From Triatoma infestans (lineage: Eukaryota > Arthropoda > Insecta > Hemiptera > Reduviidae), in NCBI GenBank assembly GCA_011037195.1, contig JAAEAF010006122.1, forward strand, positions 1 to 64,000: a stretch of DNA of 64,000 nt, written 5' to 3'. The position numbers were made by a program, and so were the translations under genes. Positions 10,645-23,060 of this stretch are shown here, piece by piece; the stretch's first letter is position 1, and each line of letters opens with the position of its first letter. A model generated the notes under the pieces. The model was not told the origin of the DNA. It saw nothing but the letters and a program-made list of their open reading frames with translations, and ran no database searches.

Positions 10645-11635
10645 TTGTTTTACCCTAACTGTTTCTTGCCTTTTGTCTCTTGGTTTGCATTGACCTAGAT
10701 TGTAGTACCTGGCTCTATCCCCATCACTAAAATACAAAATTTGAACTAGCTAATTTTCACAAAATTATTTCACTCAACTATTTTCCAAAACTATTATTTT
10801 TCCATTTCGTTCTTCACCACCATTATCAACACCATTTTCTGTATCATTGTTTGCCGAATTAAATTTCTTCTCTATCTCTGCATCAATTATGGAATGCTAT
10901 GGATGCCGTCGCTGAAGTTAATAACAATTCTCATATTAATAAAAAATCTCATATATTCACCATATTGTATTCACTTCAATGGAGAGTGTATTTATTTATT
11001 ATTAAACTAAACATATTTTGTTTCCAATAAAACAGAAGTAGTTAGAAGAGGTGTACTGATTTATATTTCAATTTTTCATCATCTCATGGCTTTTTATGCA
11101 CAGAAATTCCCTCCAATTACTGAAGACTTTATTTATAAAAATAAATTTCTATATATATATATATCTAAAGATTCAGTTTTTACCGTAAATTTTTTTAATT
11201 TATTTATTTACATCAGTTTAATCAGTTAACAAACAGAGGGAGGTTGACCTATGCAAAAACAAAAATAAAAACAAAAGCGTACACAAAAACAAAAAACAAA
11301 AATCAGTAAATAAAAATTAAAAAACAAAAAGGAATTGAAAAAGAAAAAAGTGACTAATTTAGTAAACATAAGACACAAAGCTACATACTATATACTATAA
11401 AACCCAAAGCCTTAGATAATAATAGAAATCAGAATCCTTTGATATGAACTAAATTGAAAGTAATTAAAAACCATTAAAATAAATGATAAAATGAAAATAA
11501 ATGTATGTAAATACAATAGTAAAATATATACTTAATTAAAAAATGTTTCTAATCATATGAAATAAAATAATAAACTTAAATTAAAAGTTTCCTTATTTTT
11601 AAAAAGCACTAATGCAGTAAAGATAAATAATATCA
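10645..11635. other. AT-rich, nothing recognised
   Basis: No gene is seen. A-rich tracts at about 11240-11350 are low complexity. Confidence 0.5.
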
Positions 11636-11639
11636 ATTA

Positions 11640-12650
11640 ATTTATTTAAGTGATCTGGCTCTGAAAAAGTTGGTAGTTTAATAAATCTTTCATATTTGTT
11701 TTCAATATTGGAGAGGTAGGTATTTATTTATAAATTTATTTCTTAAATTACTGATTGCTGGCCAAAAGGGCAATAAAGTGGGCTAAATTATCTATTTCAT
11801 TTAAACAACAAAATTTGCAAGTGTTACTATTATCAAATTGATTGTTTAAATAAATACAGCAATTTTTCTTACTGGCTGATCGTAATTGTGATTATAGTCT
11901 CAGTTTGTTAAGATGAACATTAAAATAAAAATAGAATTTACCAGAATTTAGACTGCTAATATTTCTATATATCACACTCTAGCGACTATTTAATACATTA
12001 TCAATATCTCTACAGAATAGATTATTTTTAAAGGACTCTAATAAATTTGTATAATTATCTTTAATTAATTGTATATCTTGAGACTTCCAAATATGATCGG
12101 CTCCAATTGGGCTTAGGTATTTTTGGAGTTCCAAGACCCAGTTAGTTGGCATCCTGTAGTTGCTCAAACACAATAATCTATTATAACATAACTTAGGGAG
12201 AAGGGATTCCGACATTTCGAGTAGAGATTGCCACCAATTTAACATTCTCTTAAATATCTTGAATTGTAAATGAAACCTACCCGTTTCAAGCTTAACAAAG
12301 GCATCGGGCTTTTAGTACATTTTGGAAGGTGTAATAAAAGCTTTAAGTAGATCCCCAAATTTCTGACAAATATAATGACACGCTTTCTGCTATTGAATCA
12401 TAAATATTTATTTTAGTATTCCAGTTATCACTTTTACTAGAACTCAGTAAATATATAACAGTTGATGTAGCTGTAGCATTCCGGGCAAGAAAATATTCAG
12501 TTGCTTTCAAGAATTTGGCTGAGGAAGAAAATGGGACACCCAAATAGGTGAAACTATTGCAGTACTCAATGTTTTTATCGTAAATGAAATAATACTCTCT
12601 CTCCTGTCTAGATTTATTTTTTTTTTCTTATGAACGCCACCCCATATTTG
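11640..12650 (-). pseudogene. LINE family L relic: post-RT to C-terminal finger
   Basis: Several minus-strand fragments line up as the end of a non-LTR ORF2. From 12640 down, FTYLGVPFSSSAKFLK leads into a NIYDSIAESVSLYLSEIWG block, the usual region after the reverse transcriptase thumb. Next come MLNWWQSLLEMSESLLPK and a stretch like the N-terminal part of 7078-7584. A degenerate finger with CKFCCLNEIDNLAHF lies near 11780-11830. Frameshifts and stops separate the pieces. This is the longest family L copy in the window but still lacks the catalytic palm. Confidence 0.65.
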
Positions 12651-12659
12651 CTTTTGCCA

Positions 12660-13490
12660 ACTTTATTTGGACAAGTGATTCCCCCTCATACTAGATTTTC
12701 GTTTTTTGGCATAAGCCTTTGCCATAAGCCATTATGATGCATATTACTCCTTCACAGTTGCCGATATCCAGCATATATACACATTTACAACTTCAGCAAA
12801 TAATTCACACATATCAATTAATAATAACAAGTACACGCGTATGTATTTCATGCGTACAAAATAATTACAAACACCAATTCTTACATTCATACCAATTCAA
12901 CTCTCAGTAATTAACCCAAATTAAAAATATTTACACATCTTTCATACAAACAATCATACGGTTGGTGAGAGAATGAGTGGTCAGGTACTCTTTGTAAACA
13001 GGCGGCTGGACGAGCCCCTATATTTCTGCTACCAGTACCCAGATGCGCTCCTTAGTTTGCCCCATCCACGGGTTTGAGGTAGGGACAAATGCAATGAATT
13101 TGAGGTGGGGAGTGATTAGGTCCATGGGGAGTGATTAGGTCCATTACATTTATATCAGCCTAATGAAAATGCATATTTATATTAGACTAGAAACATAAAT
13201 TTCACATGTATAGTTTTCTAGGGAATTTATATGCATAATGACGTCCTGAGTTTTTCAAAAATTAGATAAGCATTTTTAATGAAGGGTGGAACAATTTGTA
13301 ATTTTATGTCTCTCATTAAAAAAAAAAAAAATTATATATATATAAATATAAATATAAAATGGTCGTGTTTAAGCTATTTGACCTATTTTATATATATACT
13401 TATTTCTGTCATTTACTTACATTTTTATTTTTTCTATTATTTATAGCCACCCTAAGAGGATATATCTAATACATCCTATACAATCATATA
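12660..13490. other. noncoding, small 19-bp duplication
   Basis: No gene is seen. GGGGAGTGATTAGGTCCAT occurs twice in tandem at about 13106-13143. Confidence 0.5.
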
Positions 13491-13503
13491 ATTAATATTT
13501 ATA

Positions 13504-13685
13504 GGGAAGGGATTAGCTCAGTGGTAGCGCGCTGGACTAGCAACGCGGAGATCACGGGTTCGAATCCAGCCGTGCTACCCTTAGATTTTTTCTTCCTAGG
13601 AGCCCCTACAGCTTACTGTCCGGTGATGGACAGTGTTGTCGTATTAAGTAAGAAGGCTCCGGGCGCAAATAACCACACTGTGAGA

Positions 13686-13736
<51 letters not shown>
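13504..13736 (+). mobile_element. tRNA-derived SINE, complete, with poly(A) and TSD
   Basis: Starts with a tRNA-like head: GGGAAGGGATTAGCTCAGTGG includes a pol III A box, and GGGTTCGAATCC is a B box. The head most resembles an Ala/AGC-type tRNA but lacks a consistent acceptor stem. A body follows with TTCCTAGGAGCC, a GTCCGGTGATGGACAG hairpin and AAGGCTCCGG, then an A tail of about 45 nt. AATATTTATA flanks both sides (13494-13503 and 13735-13744), a target duplication. At least five more copies lie in this window. It encodes no protein and would depend on a LINE for movement. Confidence 0.93.
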
Positions 13737-13739
<3 letters not shown>

Positions 13740-13744
13740 TTATA

Positions 13745-15015
13745 ACCTTTACCCATTGCTGTCCATAGTTTATAACCGTATTAATAATATAAACACTAAT
13801 ACAAAACAGATTTTAATCAGTCTGTCAAATCTATAAAATAAATTAGTATCATCAGATAAAATAATAAATCGATTCCTATTTTTCCCACACATTGAATGAA
13901 CTATTAAATGAATATCAGTTTTTTTTTGTTTTTTTTTTTTTTTAATTTATTTATTTATTTTTAGTTTCAGTTTTTTGATTTTACCCCTAGAGAAAGTACA
14001 GACAGTTAGCTAACCATGTCGTAGGCTGCATTTAATTAAAAAGTTGTGTAATTGGAATAATGATTATTAATTAATCACATCTGAAATAAAGAACATTCCA
14101 ACTGCTTTCACCTACTGTAACTATAGCAACTGAAACTTTTTTTCGAAGCAAATTGGAAGCTAAAGTGGTTTGCTTTGAGAACTTGTAGTATGAGTCTTTC
14201 ACTAAAGTGCTATTTAATTATATTGTATGTTTCTTTCGCTGGCATAACATTAGCGATAATAAAATTCCTTGTAAAAAAAAAAAAGTAGGAAGAAAATTTG
14301 TAAGTTGATACTTAAGAATTACATTAAGTAATGCGAGTGTTTCATTGCAGACTTTATATTCATAAAGTACCTTAACAACGAGGCATTCGGGGGCGGGGGC
14401 GGGGAATGAATAAAACAATAGAATTAGTAAGGGAAAAGTGAATTTATTTATTTATTTTTTAAGTTGATGTCTCAGATGGGCTGCTTAAACTCAGGATAAA
14501 AATTCAGACTAAAATAAAATATGGGGGGAAATACAGGAGCTTATTCTCACTAAATTTTTTGATTTCTAGTTGACAATGTTCTCCGAACTTACCAAATTAC
14601 TCTAATGTTCAGAGGGATAGGAAACCTGAACAGAGATGGTGAGAAACGTAAATTTCACTTGATAGCTTTTACAAACATAGAGCTACTTGAATGTAACTAC
14701 ATTGTATTCTATCAGACAGCGCATATATGAAATCCCAACAAAACTTGCTATGATAGTTTTGCATTAAGCCTAACATCAACGATCCCTTAACCTAAACTAC
14801 CTTATCTTTTTTTTTTTTTGTGTTTTTTTGTTTTTTTGGAAAAATGTTTCATATAAATGTTAGAGTTATATATTGGTGTAAATTAAATGTGGGCCACTAT
14901 TTCAGGAGCGTATTCCACTCATCATAGTGAAAAAAAGAGTAGTTGATTCAAACTTATTTCTGCAAATCAGCAGTTTTCCACTTACAACCATATTTGTATA
15001 GAAATTGAATTATTG
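13745..15015. other. AT-rich, nothing recognised
   Basis: No coding motif is seen. A G-run (GGGGGCGGGGGCGGGG) lies near 14388-14403, and homopolymer T/A runs are frequent. Confidence 0.5.
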
Positions 15016-15019
15016 CCAT

Positions 15020-16236
15020 AAAACATAATTTTCTTCTTCTTTCCTGGTTCTACAACCCACTGTATTGGGTCTTGGCCTCCTCAATATGTTTCTGCCAGTC
15101 GTCCCTATTTTTAGCGGCCGCCATCCAGTATGTACATCGTATACGATATTCCTCGCGTCCTGGCAATTCCATCATGCCATCGCAATCTTGGTCTACCAAC
15201 CCTCCGTTTCCTACCCGGGATCTCGCGGAGAGTTTGGAAGGAATCTCGTCGGCACTCAGCCTTGCCACATGGCCCGCCCATCTCAGTCTGTTTAACCTGA
15301 TCCAAGCTACTACTGGGGGCTCCTTCGTTAAAACATACAGTTCTCTATTCTTTCTACGTCGCCAGATCGACCTCAACGTACTGGGCCATAGATTTTGCGC
15401 AGTAGCTTCCTCTCAAGCACCTGCAGACGGTGTTCGTCTAACTTTGAAATGGTCTAGGTTTCTGAGGCGTATGCCAATACAAGCCGAATAAGGGTCTTGT
15501 ACGCCTAAGTTTGGTGCCCCTTGTTAATACTTTACTTTTGAAGTGCTTATTTAGGCCGTAGTAGTACCTATTAGCCAACATCAACCTCCTTCCTATTTCC
15601 TGAGATACGTCGTTGTCTGCCGCGACAAGGGATCCCAGTTAAACAAATACAGCAACATTTTCAAATTTAAAGTTGCCTACGCAGAGTGGCTCTTTTACTG
15701 TTGGGTCGGTAGAGAAGAATTTTGTTTTTCCCTCATTAACCACCAAATCCAGTCTCCTGCCGTTGGCTTCAATGCTCAGGAAAGCACTCTTTATAGCGTC
15801 GACAGTTCTACCCACAACGTCTATGTCATCCGCGTACGCTAAGAGCTGCACGGATTTATGGAAAATGGTTCCCGAGGTTTGGATTTCCGACTCTCTGATC
15901 ACCCTTTCGAATGCCAGATTGAAAAGCAAGCAGGCCAATCCATCACCTTGCCTTAATCCATTTCTCGATTGGAATTGCGAAGAGATGTTCGACTGTATCC
16001 GCACAACGCAATGAACATTCGACATACTCATCGAAACGAGGCGGACCAGCTTCTTGGTATATTCATTTCGATCATGGCCTTATGCAGCTCACACCTATTT
16101 ACAGTATCGTAAAACGGCTTTAAAATCTATGAATAGGTGGTATGTGTTAAGCTGATATTCCCGTCCCTTTTTCTAGGATCATCCTCAAATTGAAAATCTG
16201 ATCCATGGTCGATTTACCCTTTCTGAAGCCGCACTA
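15020..16236 (-). pseudogene. non-LTR retrotransposon relic (RT to C-terminus)
   Basis: The minus strand encodes, in several frames, a reverse transcriptase of the endonuclease-RT kind widespread in arthropods. In order there are FRKGKSTMDQIFNLRM (near 16210), NGLRQGDGLACLLFNLAFE (near 15960), LLAYADDIDVVGRT with the YADD catalytic pair (near 15830), and VVNEGKTKFF. After breaks come ANRYYYGLNKHF and the C-terminal block WIRLNRLRWAGHVARL (near 15290). The 3' end near 15020 is GGTTGTAGAACCAGG followed by GAAGAAGAAAA. Frameshifts and stops make it non-functional. The upstream half is missing and repeat R begins right at the break. It differs from the Jockey and RNase-H LINEs. Confidence 0.85.
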
Positions 16237-16237
16237 C

Positions 16238-16895
16238 ACACACAACGAGCTACAACTTTTATTTGAAACATTTCTCTGGAAAAATTCATTTAAGGGCAGT
16301 TATTAGGGAGGGGTGGGGTTAGGTTTTTCATCTAAAGGGGTTTTTCAGTTTATTAAACAATTCTGCCATCTAAATAATGTTAATTAGAATTAAATATGTT
16401 GTTGAAATTCCGAGTTTGAAAAAATCGGATAACCGGAAGTGCGTTTACTTTACCACTTTACTAAAGGATTTTTTTCACTTTTTCGCAATTTTCTCAAAAA
16501 ATGGCTCCAACGAAGTTTTCTTGAAACTCCGTATATAAACTAAACATACAAAGATCTACAACTTTTATTTAAAACATATCTCTGGGAAAATTCATTTAAA
16601 GGCACTTTTAGGGGAGAGGTGGCGTTATGTTTTTCTCTACAGTGTTATCATAGTTGATTATACAATTTTATTATCCAAAGAAGATTAATTAGAAATAAAT
16701 AGATTCGCCAAAATTCCGTGTTTCAAGGAAATTAGTAAACCGGAAGTGCGCTTTTACTGAACCGGTTTTTTCAGTTTTCCACGAATTTCATTAAATTTGG
16801 TACACAAACTATAAAATTTTGTCAATTATAAATTTAAGAACAGGAGTAAGAGGAAGTTGTATGAGTGTTTCACACCAGATTTTTTTTTTTTCATT
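16238..16895 (+). repeat. repeat R, copy A
   Basis: Two diverged subrepeats about 306 bp apart, each with CTACAACTTTTATTT, a (G)GGGAGRGGTGG box, AATTCCG(A/T)GTTT and ACCGGAAGTGCG. The right end is CAGGAGTAAGAGGAAGT followed by a GTGT/TCACAC-type hairpin and a T run. The left end is truncated at the LINE boundary. No protein is encoded. See copy H for the fullest copy. Confidence 0.8.
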
Positions 16896-17454
16896 TTGTT
16901 GAATACAATGCAATACTGAAGTAGCGCCCAAAATTTTTTCAATATACGACTATATGGTGTGTGTAGTTAGCATTCTGTCCTATCTTAAGCGGTTAGTTTT
17001 AGAAACTAATTTTTATTTAGTTAATTTACTAATTCCTATTTGACTTAAACTGTTTTCCCATGGAATTAATTTTGCTGAAATATGAATTTAAAAAAAATAA
17101 GAGAAAATAAAAATATATCAAAGAAGTTGGTCAGAAACAAAAATAAAACAAAATCTATTGGGAAATACTTACATGACTTTTTCTTACAGCGAATAATACA
17201 TATAAATGGCAAATTTCCTTCAAACTTCGAATTTTACTCATTTTTGTGTCATAAATTGTGTGAATGTATTGTATGGGTGGGAGGACAGTTAAGTTATCTA
17301 GAGATAGAGAAGTGATTACTTTCTAGTCTTGTAGAGAGCGCAATTTATATTGAGCAGCACAATATTTGAAATTTGAATAAGCATTCGCATAGATTCCTCG
17401 GAAGCTCTAACAACAATTTCTCCAGAATGTGTTACAAAATGATAGCAGTTATTT
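16896..17454. other. AT-rich, nothing recognised
   Basis: No motif recognised; a 77-codon frame at 17082 is Lys/Asn-rich and has no recognisable similarity. Confidence 0.45.
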
Positions 17455-17593
17455 TTCCAGCTTCAAAGGAAATCATTGTAGTCGATTTAGAGAGAACTCC
17501 AGAAAACTAAATAAACCTATTCTATAAAGTGGTACTTCCGGTTGTTTGATTTTCTTGAAATTTGTAATTCCAGCAATGCTTCTAATGTATATT
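17455..17593 (-). repeat. repeat R, copy C left part
   Basis: Diverged R sequence with AAAGTGGTACTTCCGGTT followed by TTGAAATTTGTAATTCC. It is cut by the TIR element at 17595 and probably resumes at 18400. Confidence 0.6.
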
Positions 17594-17594
17594 A

Positions 17595-18171
17595 GGGTAA
17601 AGCTAAGAGAGATGACCGGGGGTAGGAGAGAAGACGCATGCTTTACTTCTTTTGTTTGCCACCACTGTGGCGTCATGGAAGTTAGTCGAGGAGTAGAGAG
17701 ATCAGAAGCGAGTATATTGCAAAATTCTTCAGTTATTTTGTGTGCTCTTCTGTGTTCTAGGAACATTTATACGCATATAAGGTGAATTTTTATAACGCTT
17801 AGTAAATTTCTTTATACACTATAGTAGTTGCAATTGACATAAAAGATTTCCAGCGGTCGTTAAAGTTGGACTCGTAGACATAGTGTTTACCAAGTTTCAT
17901 GTCGATCAGCCATGTTACCTTCACAGAGGAGAGGTTTCCTATCTATGGTGCGTTATCTATCCTACCATAGTAGGAGAAGACGGCTAAATGTAATGTATTT
18001 GTATTTTGTTTCTGGAATAAATGAGAATGTCTTTATTTGGAAAAATTACATTTTTTTTTTAGATAATAGTAGTTGACATATGCTTTATAAGCATTACCTT
18101 TTTAATATATCTCCTATATTTTGATACAGGGTATAACTTTGAAATGTGCGTCATTTCTCCTAGCTTTATCC
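17595..18171 (+). mobile_element. non-autonomous TIR element M, copy 1
   Basis: 577 bp flanked by TA on both sides. The left end reads GGGTAAAGCTAAGAGAGATG and the reverse complement of the right end GGATAAAGCTAGGAGAAATG, terminal inverted repeats of about 22 bp. An internal GGTAGGATAGATAACGC-type motif repeats part of the TIR. The copy at 36989-37590 is the same element in the opposite orientation. It encodes no transposase. TA targets suggest mobilisation by a Tc1/mariner-type enzyme (inference). Confidence 0.9.
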
Positions 18172-18399
18172 TAATATGAATTATGTGGCAGAACCATATA
18201 TTGTATTGAAGTGATATTTCAGAGGAAAGCTAAACGCTACTGTTCCCTCAGAACCCGCTAAAAAAAAATCATTTTTTTTTTAGAAAGTGTTTCAAATATT
18301 ACTGATAGGAATTTTTATAAGTACGTATATGATGTATTTGAATATAGATTAATATTTTAGGATAGATAAATTTATGTAATATAAGATGTTTAAAGAAAA

Positions 18400-18712
18400 T
18401 CGTTTGTGCCGATTTCGAAAAAAAATCGCAAGAAACTCAGAAAACCTTTTCGATAAAGTCGCACATTCGATTGATGGATTTTGTTCGAAACTTTTGTGTC
18501 AGATGTGGTGGTTGTATACTTAACTAGAGAACCAAATTTAAGCCTTCTGCGATTTTTCTTTTTAGAGTGATAACGTTCACATATCCCTTACACGAAACAA
18601 ATGTATTTTAGCGAATGGTGTATTCGCTAAAAACATTTTTTCGAACTTAAGGGGGGGGACATCGAAACATGTATCTTTGATGAAAACTCAATGAAATGAG
18701 TAGGAGAAAGTA
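18400..18712 (-). repeat. repeat R, copy C right part
   Basis: Contains CGATAAAGTCGCACATTCG and a G-rich GGGGGGGGACATCGAAAC box. It ends with AATGAGTAGGAGAAAGTAA, the R terminus. Strongly diverged. Confidence 0.55.
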
Positions 18713-18976
18713 ACCATTAAAATGTTTATGAAGATAAGAAGGTTAGTTTTTGAAAATAATATGAAGAAAGAAAAGTGAATAATAGGATAAAGTGGTGTGT
18801 AGGCAGTTGATAAATATGGTTAGTGTATAGTGTGACGGTGCATTATGTATACATATATACAAACTGTACATGGTACAGTATTCAGACGTATATAATAGCA
18901 GATAGTGTAATGTTAGATGAGCTTATATTCTCTCTACATATATATATATCCTCATGCTTTTGGTGTATATATGTAC

Positions 18977-19015
<39 letters not shown>

Positions 19016-19550
19016 TTTGTATTTGGTGTACATCTCTGGAGGATACATGGACCATCAGCACAGTAAACACACTACTACACACACGCATACACACTCCTAT
19101 AGTAGTACGTAAAATGATAGCAGTAGGAGAAAAACCGCAGGATATAGAACATTCGCTATCTCCGATGGAATTAGTCAAGGTGACGTCCTGTTTTGTCTCC
19201 AGTGTTATTGTTATTTCTCCCCTATATTCCACATTGGATTCACTGAATTCATAGCTGAAACATGCATCTCTAATTTAGATATTATTTTTTTTTGTTTTCG
19301 ATCATATTAAACTGCAGTTATCTGTTCACAAATTATTCTTATTTTGTTAAATTATAATTTTAGAAATTCTTAGAATTTTTGCTAATATTCAATGCGAGGA
19401 CTTCACACATCTTTCAATAATCGTTTGGTATTGAAATAGGATCTGATTTCTTAAATAAGTACTGAGATCAAAGCATTCAAGATCTTAAAGAATTTCTTGA
19501 CTTATCTGTTTTCTCGTCTTGCAATAAATATAGATCATATTTAAAAAAAA
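18713..19550. other. noncoding with TG repeat
   Basis: A (GT)n tract lies at 18979-19012. Overlapping open frames on both strands are driven by the repeat, and I recognise no gene. Confidence 0.5.
18979..19012. repeat. (GT)n microsatellite
   Basis: Seventeen uninterrupted GT units. Confidence 0.97.
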
Positions 19551-19551
19551 A

Positions 19552-20242
19552 ATGTGGTGTGAAACACTCACACAACTTTCTCTTACTCCAGTTCTCAAAA
19601 TTATAATTGACAAAATTTATAGTATTTAGTGTACCAAATTTAAGGAAATTCGTCGAAAACTTAAAAAAAAGTGTTCAGTAAAAGCGCACTTCCGGTTTAT
19701 TACTTGTTTTGAAACTCGTAATTTTGGCCTTCTATTTATTTCTAATTAATTTTGTTTGCGTGATAGAATTGTATAATCAACTGCACTTTAGAGAAAATCA
19801 TAACCCCGTCCTCTCCCCCAAAAGTGCCCTTAAATGAATTTTCCAGGAGAAATGTTTCAAATAAAAGCTGTAGCTCTTAGTATGTATAGTTGATGTATCA
19901 TGTTTGCAAAAAAAATCGTCGAAGCCATTTTTGAGAAAATCGCAATAAAATAAAAAAAACAACTAGTAAAGTGGTACTTCCGGTTGAGGAATTTTGACAG
20001 ATAACGTACTATCAGATCCCATGGTGATACCTAAACGGAATATCAAGTTCAACGTTTTACGGTTTTTCGTTTTTGAGCTATGCGGTTCATACATACACAC
20101 ACACGCACAGACTATTTGCTAAAAATCACTTTTTTGGACTCAGGGGATCTCAAAACGGATATTTCCGATGAAAATTCGATATTGAAAATTTGACACGATT
20201 ACAATACTTCCTCTTACTAGGTGTAAGAGAAAGTAATAACAC
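19552..20242 (-). repeat. repeat R, copy B, end to end
   Basis: Starts with GGTGTGAAACACTCACAC (self-complementary arms) and ACTTTCTCTTACTCC, and ends with GGTGTAAGAGAAAGTAA. ACTTTCTCTTAC and GTAAGAGAAAGT are inverted copies of each other. Two ACTTCCGGT sites lie at about 19688 and 19976, and the CTC-rich box CCGTCCTCTCCCCC between them is the complement of the G-rich box of copies A and H. One of the two most complete copies. Confidence 0.85.
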
Positions 20243-21480
20243 AGCTTCTGTTAGTCTGATAATTAGTTAATACTCTTCCCCTCTATCCATCCCTCCTCTT
20301 TCTATCCAAAATCCTGTCCAAAACCTTTCTACCACTACGCTTAGATTGGTCAAGAGGGGGCCTACGCGGAGGTCTATTGTGGATCTGTGACTACGGTTGG
20401 TCTTGACCTGTTGAAATCTGTACTTCTCGCTATTTGGTGAATGAAGAAAAAAGAGAAATTAGTATTCATTAATACCAAATTTAGAGAATAAATGGAAAAC
20501 ATTTTAATGAGGTGTATAAAAAATGGCATAAAAGGAGTGCGATGAAATTTATATTGATCAATTTGGTACGGCCAATAAGTAGATTGCTCTCCTCTACGGT
20601 TATTGCACCGTAAATAAAAATAAAATAAATGAACATACACAAATTATTTTAAGGTGAACTGTATTTAGCATAATAAATAAAGGGGAAGATGGACAAACTT
20701 ACAAATGATATAATGTAAAAGCTGAACAATATTTGCATTTATTAGTGAAAGGTGATTTTACATTATGTTATCTGTCTCTCGTCTGAAATTAGTAGATCAA
20801 AGATGTTACTGGAGTTGTGGCGTTGTTGTACGTACTCACGTACATCCGCTCTGGTAGATGATGGTTGATAGAAATAATGTTGTCTTCATGTGATGGTACA
20901 TGACGTAGAAACGGTTGAAGATGATGGTGGTACCTTAAGTTCCACAATGGTTTAAATAGGTGAAGGTACACAGACGTACAAACAATGTCGAATAATGTTC
21001 AAGGTGTGGCCACACAAAATTGCCAATAAATTAAACTCTCTAATGTGCGCACTAACAGAGCAGCAGAACAACTAACTGTATTTTTGAGGATGGCTGTACA
21101 CGAGGTAAAAACATCGCAAGTTTAAAATACGGGCGAACGATATAGAATCCATATACACTAACACAAGAGAAAACATAATAGTTGTTTGTAGTAGTAATCT
21201 CGAGAGAGAATATGATGTTTATTTTGTGCAGTAGTACGTGAGATTATTAAAATTTTAACTTTGTTTCATTCATTCCCTTTTCGGACGCTTCAAAACAACA
21301 TAGTCAATATGTTAGTAGGTTAAAACACCATCAATATGGAATTAAGAACAATTGTCCAAAATGGACCCAGCTGAAATGCCGTCATTATCATACATTTGAT
21401 TTAAATAAATTTAAAATCATTCATGTTTATAAAGACAGATTTAACGCTCCATTTAGCTAAAATCAGCAACATGTGCAGTA
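20243..21480. other. AT-rich, nothing recognised
   Basis: No coding block, RNA gene or repeat match seen. Confidence 0.45.
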
Positions 21481-21618
21481 TTAAACAGCCCTCGAAGATG
21501 GAGGGCCATAAAAATATTTACCGAAATTTAAGTAATAAAATGAGAATTAAATAGATATTTAATTAATTATTCTCTATTATATTTAACCAAAAGAGTAATA
21601 GTAAAGTATATTATAAAA

Positions 21619-23060
21619 AATGAACAACTTACTGTCCGATACCAATATGTATAAACTTCTCAACAAAGACCCCGCTACCAGAGAGCAAACAATTTTTAAC
21701 AAACCTATCAAACAGCACAAAACAAATTGTTACAATTGATATCTCGACATATTATAAACTCATCAAACCACAGCTCTATTGGCCCAGGCGCATATGGCTT
21801 ACCACAAAGCCTCTTTTCCATTAAGACCAATTATCTCTAACTTAGATAGTCCATCTTCGAAACTTAGCAAATTTTTATTACCTTCTCTCCAACCGCTCAG
21901 TGCCCATAACACATATCGCATCCAAAACTCTTTCCAATCCATAGAAAAAATAATCAATTTCTTCCAAACACATGATAATATCCCTTGACGCCGTATCCTT
22001 ATTCACTAACCTACCAACTGACGAAGTACTGATACAGAAAAACTGGACATTTATACCCCATACCTCTTTACCATAAAACATTTCTCTCCATTCACTCACT
22101 TTATATTGCAAGTCCGGTTATTTTACAATTATACATAAATTTTACCGTCAAATTGATGGTCTGGCAATGGGAAAATTGCCTGTATCCAATCATTGCCAAC
22201 ATAGTCATGAACGATTTAATTGGTTCTATCCTTCCTTTTCTCCACAACCCCGTTTCTACTATCTTCACGTACGTAGTTGATTTGTTTCATGGCAATACAT
22301 TCACACACAACAGGTACACTACTTCAGACCATCCGTTACCTTTATCAAAAAATAGTCACCATAAAAAAAACCTATATAACCGTGTTATTCATTTATCTGA
22401 CCTTTCTTTCGCCAGGAGAATACCAAAAGAATGAAAGAAATACTTGTTAAAAATCACTGCCTACCTCATTCATCTAATTCTCAAAACCATCCAAAACTAT
22501 ATAAGCAAACTACCAACGTCAAACCTTCAAAAAATTCCATTTAACACGAATACTCAGAATCTTCCCATTTACCATTCGCTCACCTTCATTCTCACCCACC
22601 AACAAACTCAATAAATTCTTCTCAAAAAATTAAAGACCCAATTGAAAAAACTAACAAAGAACAAACGGTATACAAACTTCAATGTATTACACCTAACTAC
22701 AACGCTTGCTATATAGATGAATCCAAACAATTTTTACATGAAAGACTCAGACAACAAACATGACCTAGACATTATTAATAAAAAAAAATTGCCAGCACTG
22801 CTCTCTCTCTAAATATGTTCTGAATTTTAATCATGCAAACGATTTCAATAACCTTTCCAATTTAACCAATTACCCCAACCATTCAAAACGTCTTCTATCC
22901 GAATCCTTACAAATTCACCTTCATCCAAATTCTATCATTTTAAGAAAGACAAAGAAATCATAACTTCAACTTACAACAATATTTTTCTAAACGTAGAAAA
23001 AGACACTCGTCAGTCCAAATTTGAAATTGCTACGCCTCACTACAAACATTTTTCTTATCC
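21619..23060 (+). pseudogene. Penelope-type reverse transcriptase / GIY-YIG endonuclease
   Basis: Fragmented plus-strand coding sequence. In order there are LLNKDPATREQTIFNK, FPLRPIISNLDSPSSKLSKF (near 21810-21870), DAVSLFTNLPTDEVL (near 21985), QIDGLAMG (near 22150), PIIANIVMNDL (near 22190) and YVVDLF (near 22272). The last is the YxDD-like catalytic box with the first Asp replaced by Val. Downstream, VYKLQCITPNYNACYIDES (near 22668) and a later KHDL block resemble the start and body of the C-terminal GIY-YIG-like nuclease. Stops and frameshifts break the frame many times. Penelope proteins normally exceed 700 residues; this relic covers roughly the C-terminal two thirds. Confidence 0.8.

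Noticed and set aside
13504..13580. A functional tRNA gene
   Set aside because: A and B boxes are present, but acceptor and anticodon stems do not pair well, and the unit has a SINE body, poly(A) and target duplication.
18823..19254. 143-codon frame on the plus strand
   Set aside because: It spans the GT microsatellite, has a competing frame on the other strand and no recognisable domain.
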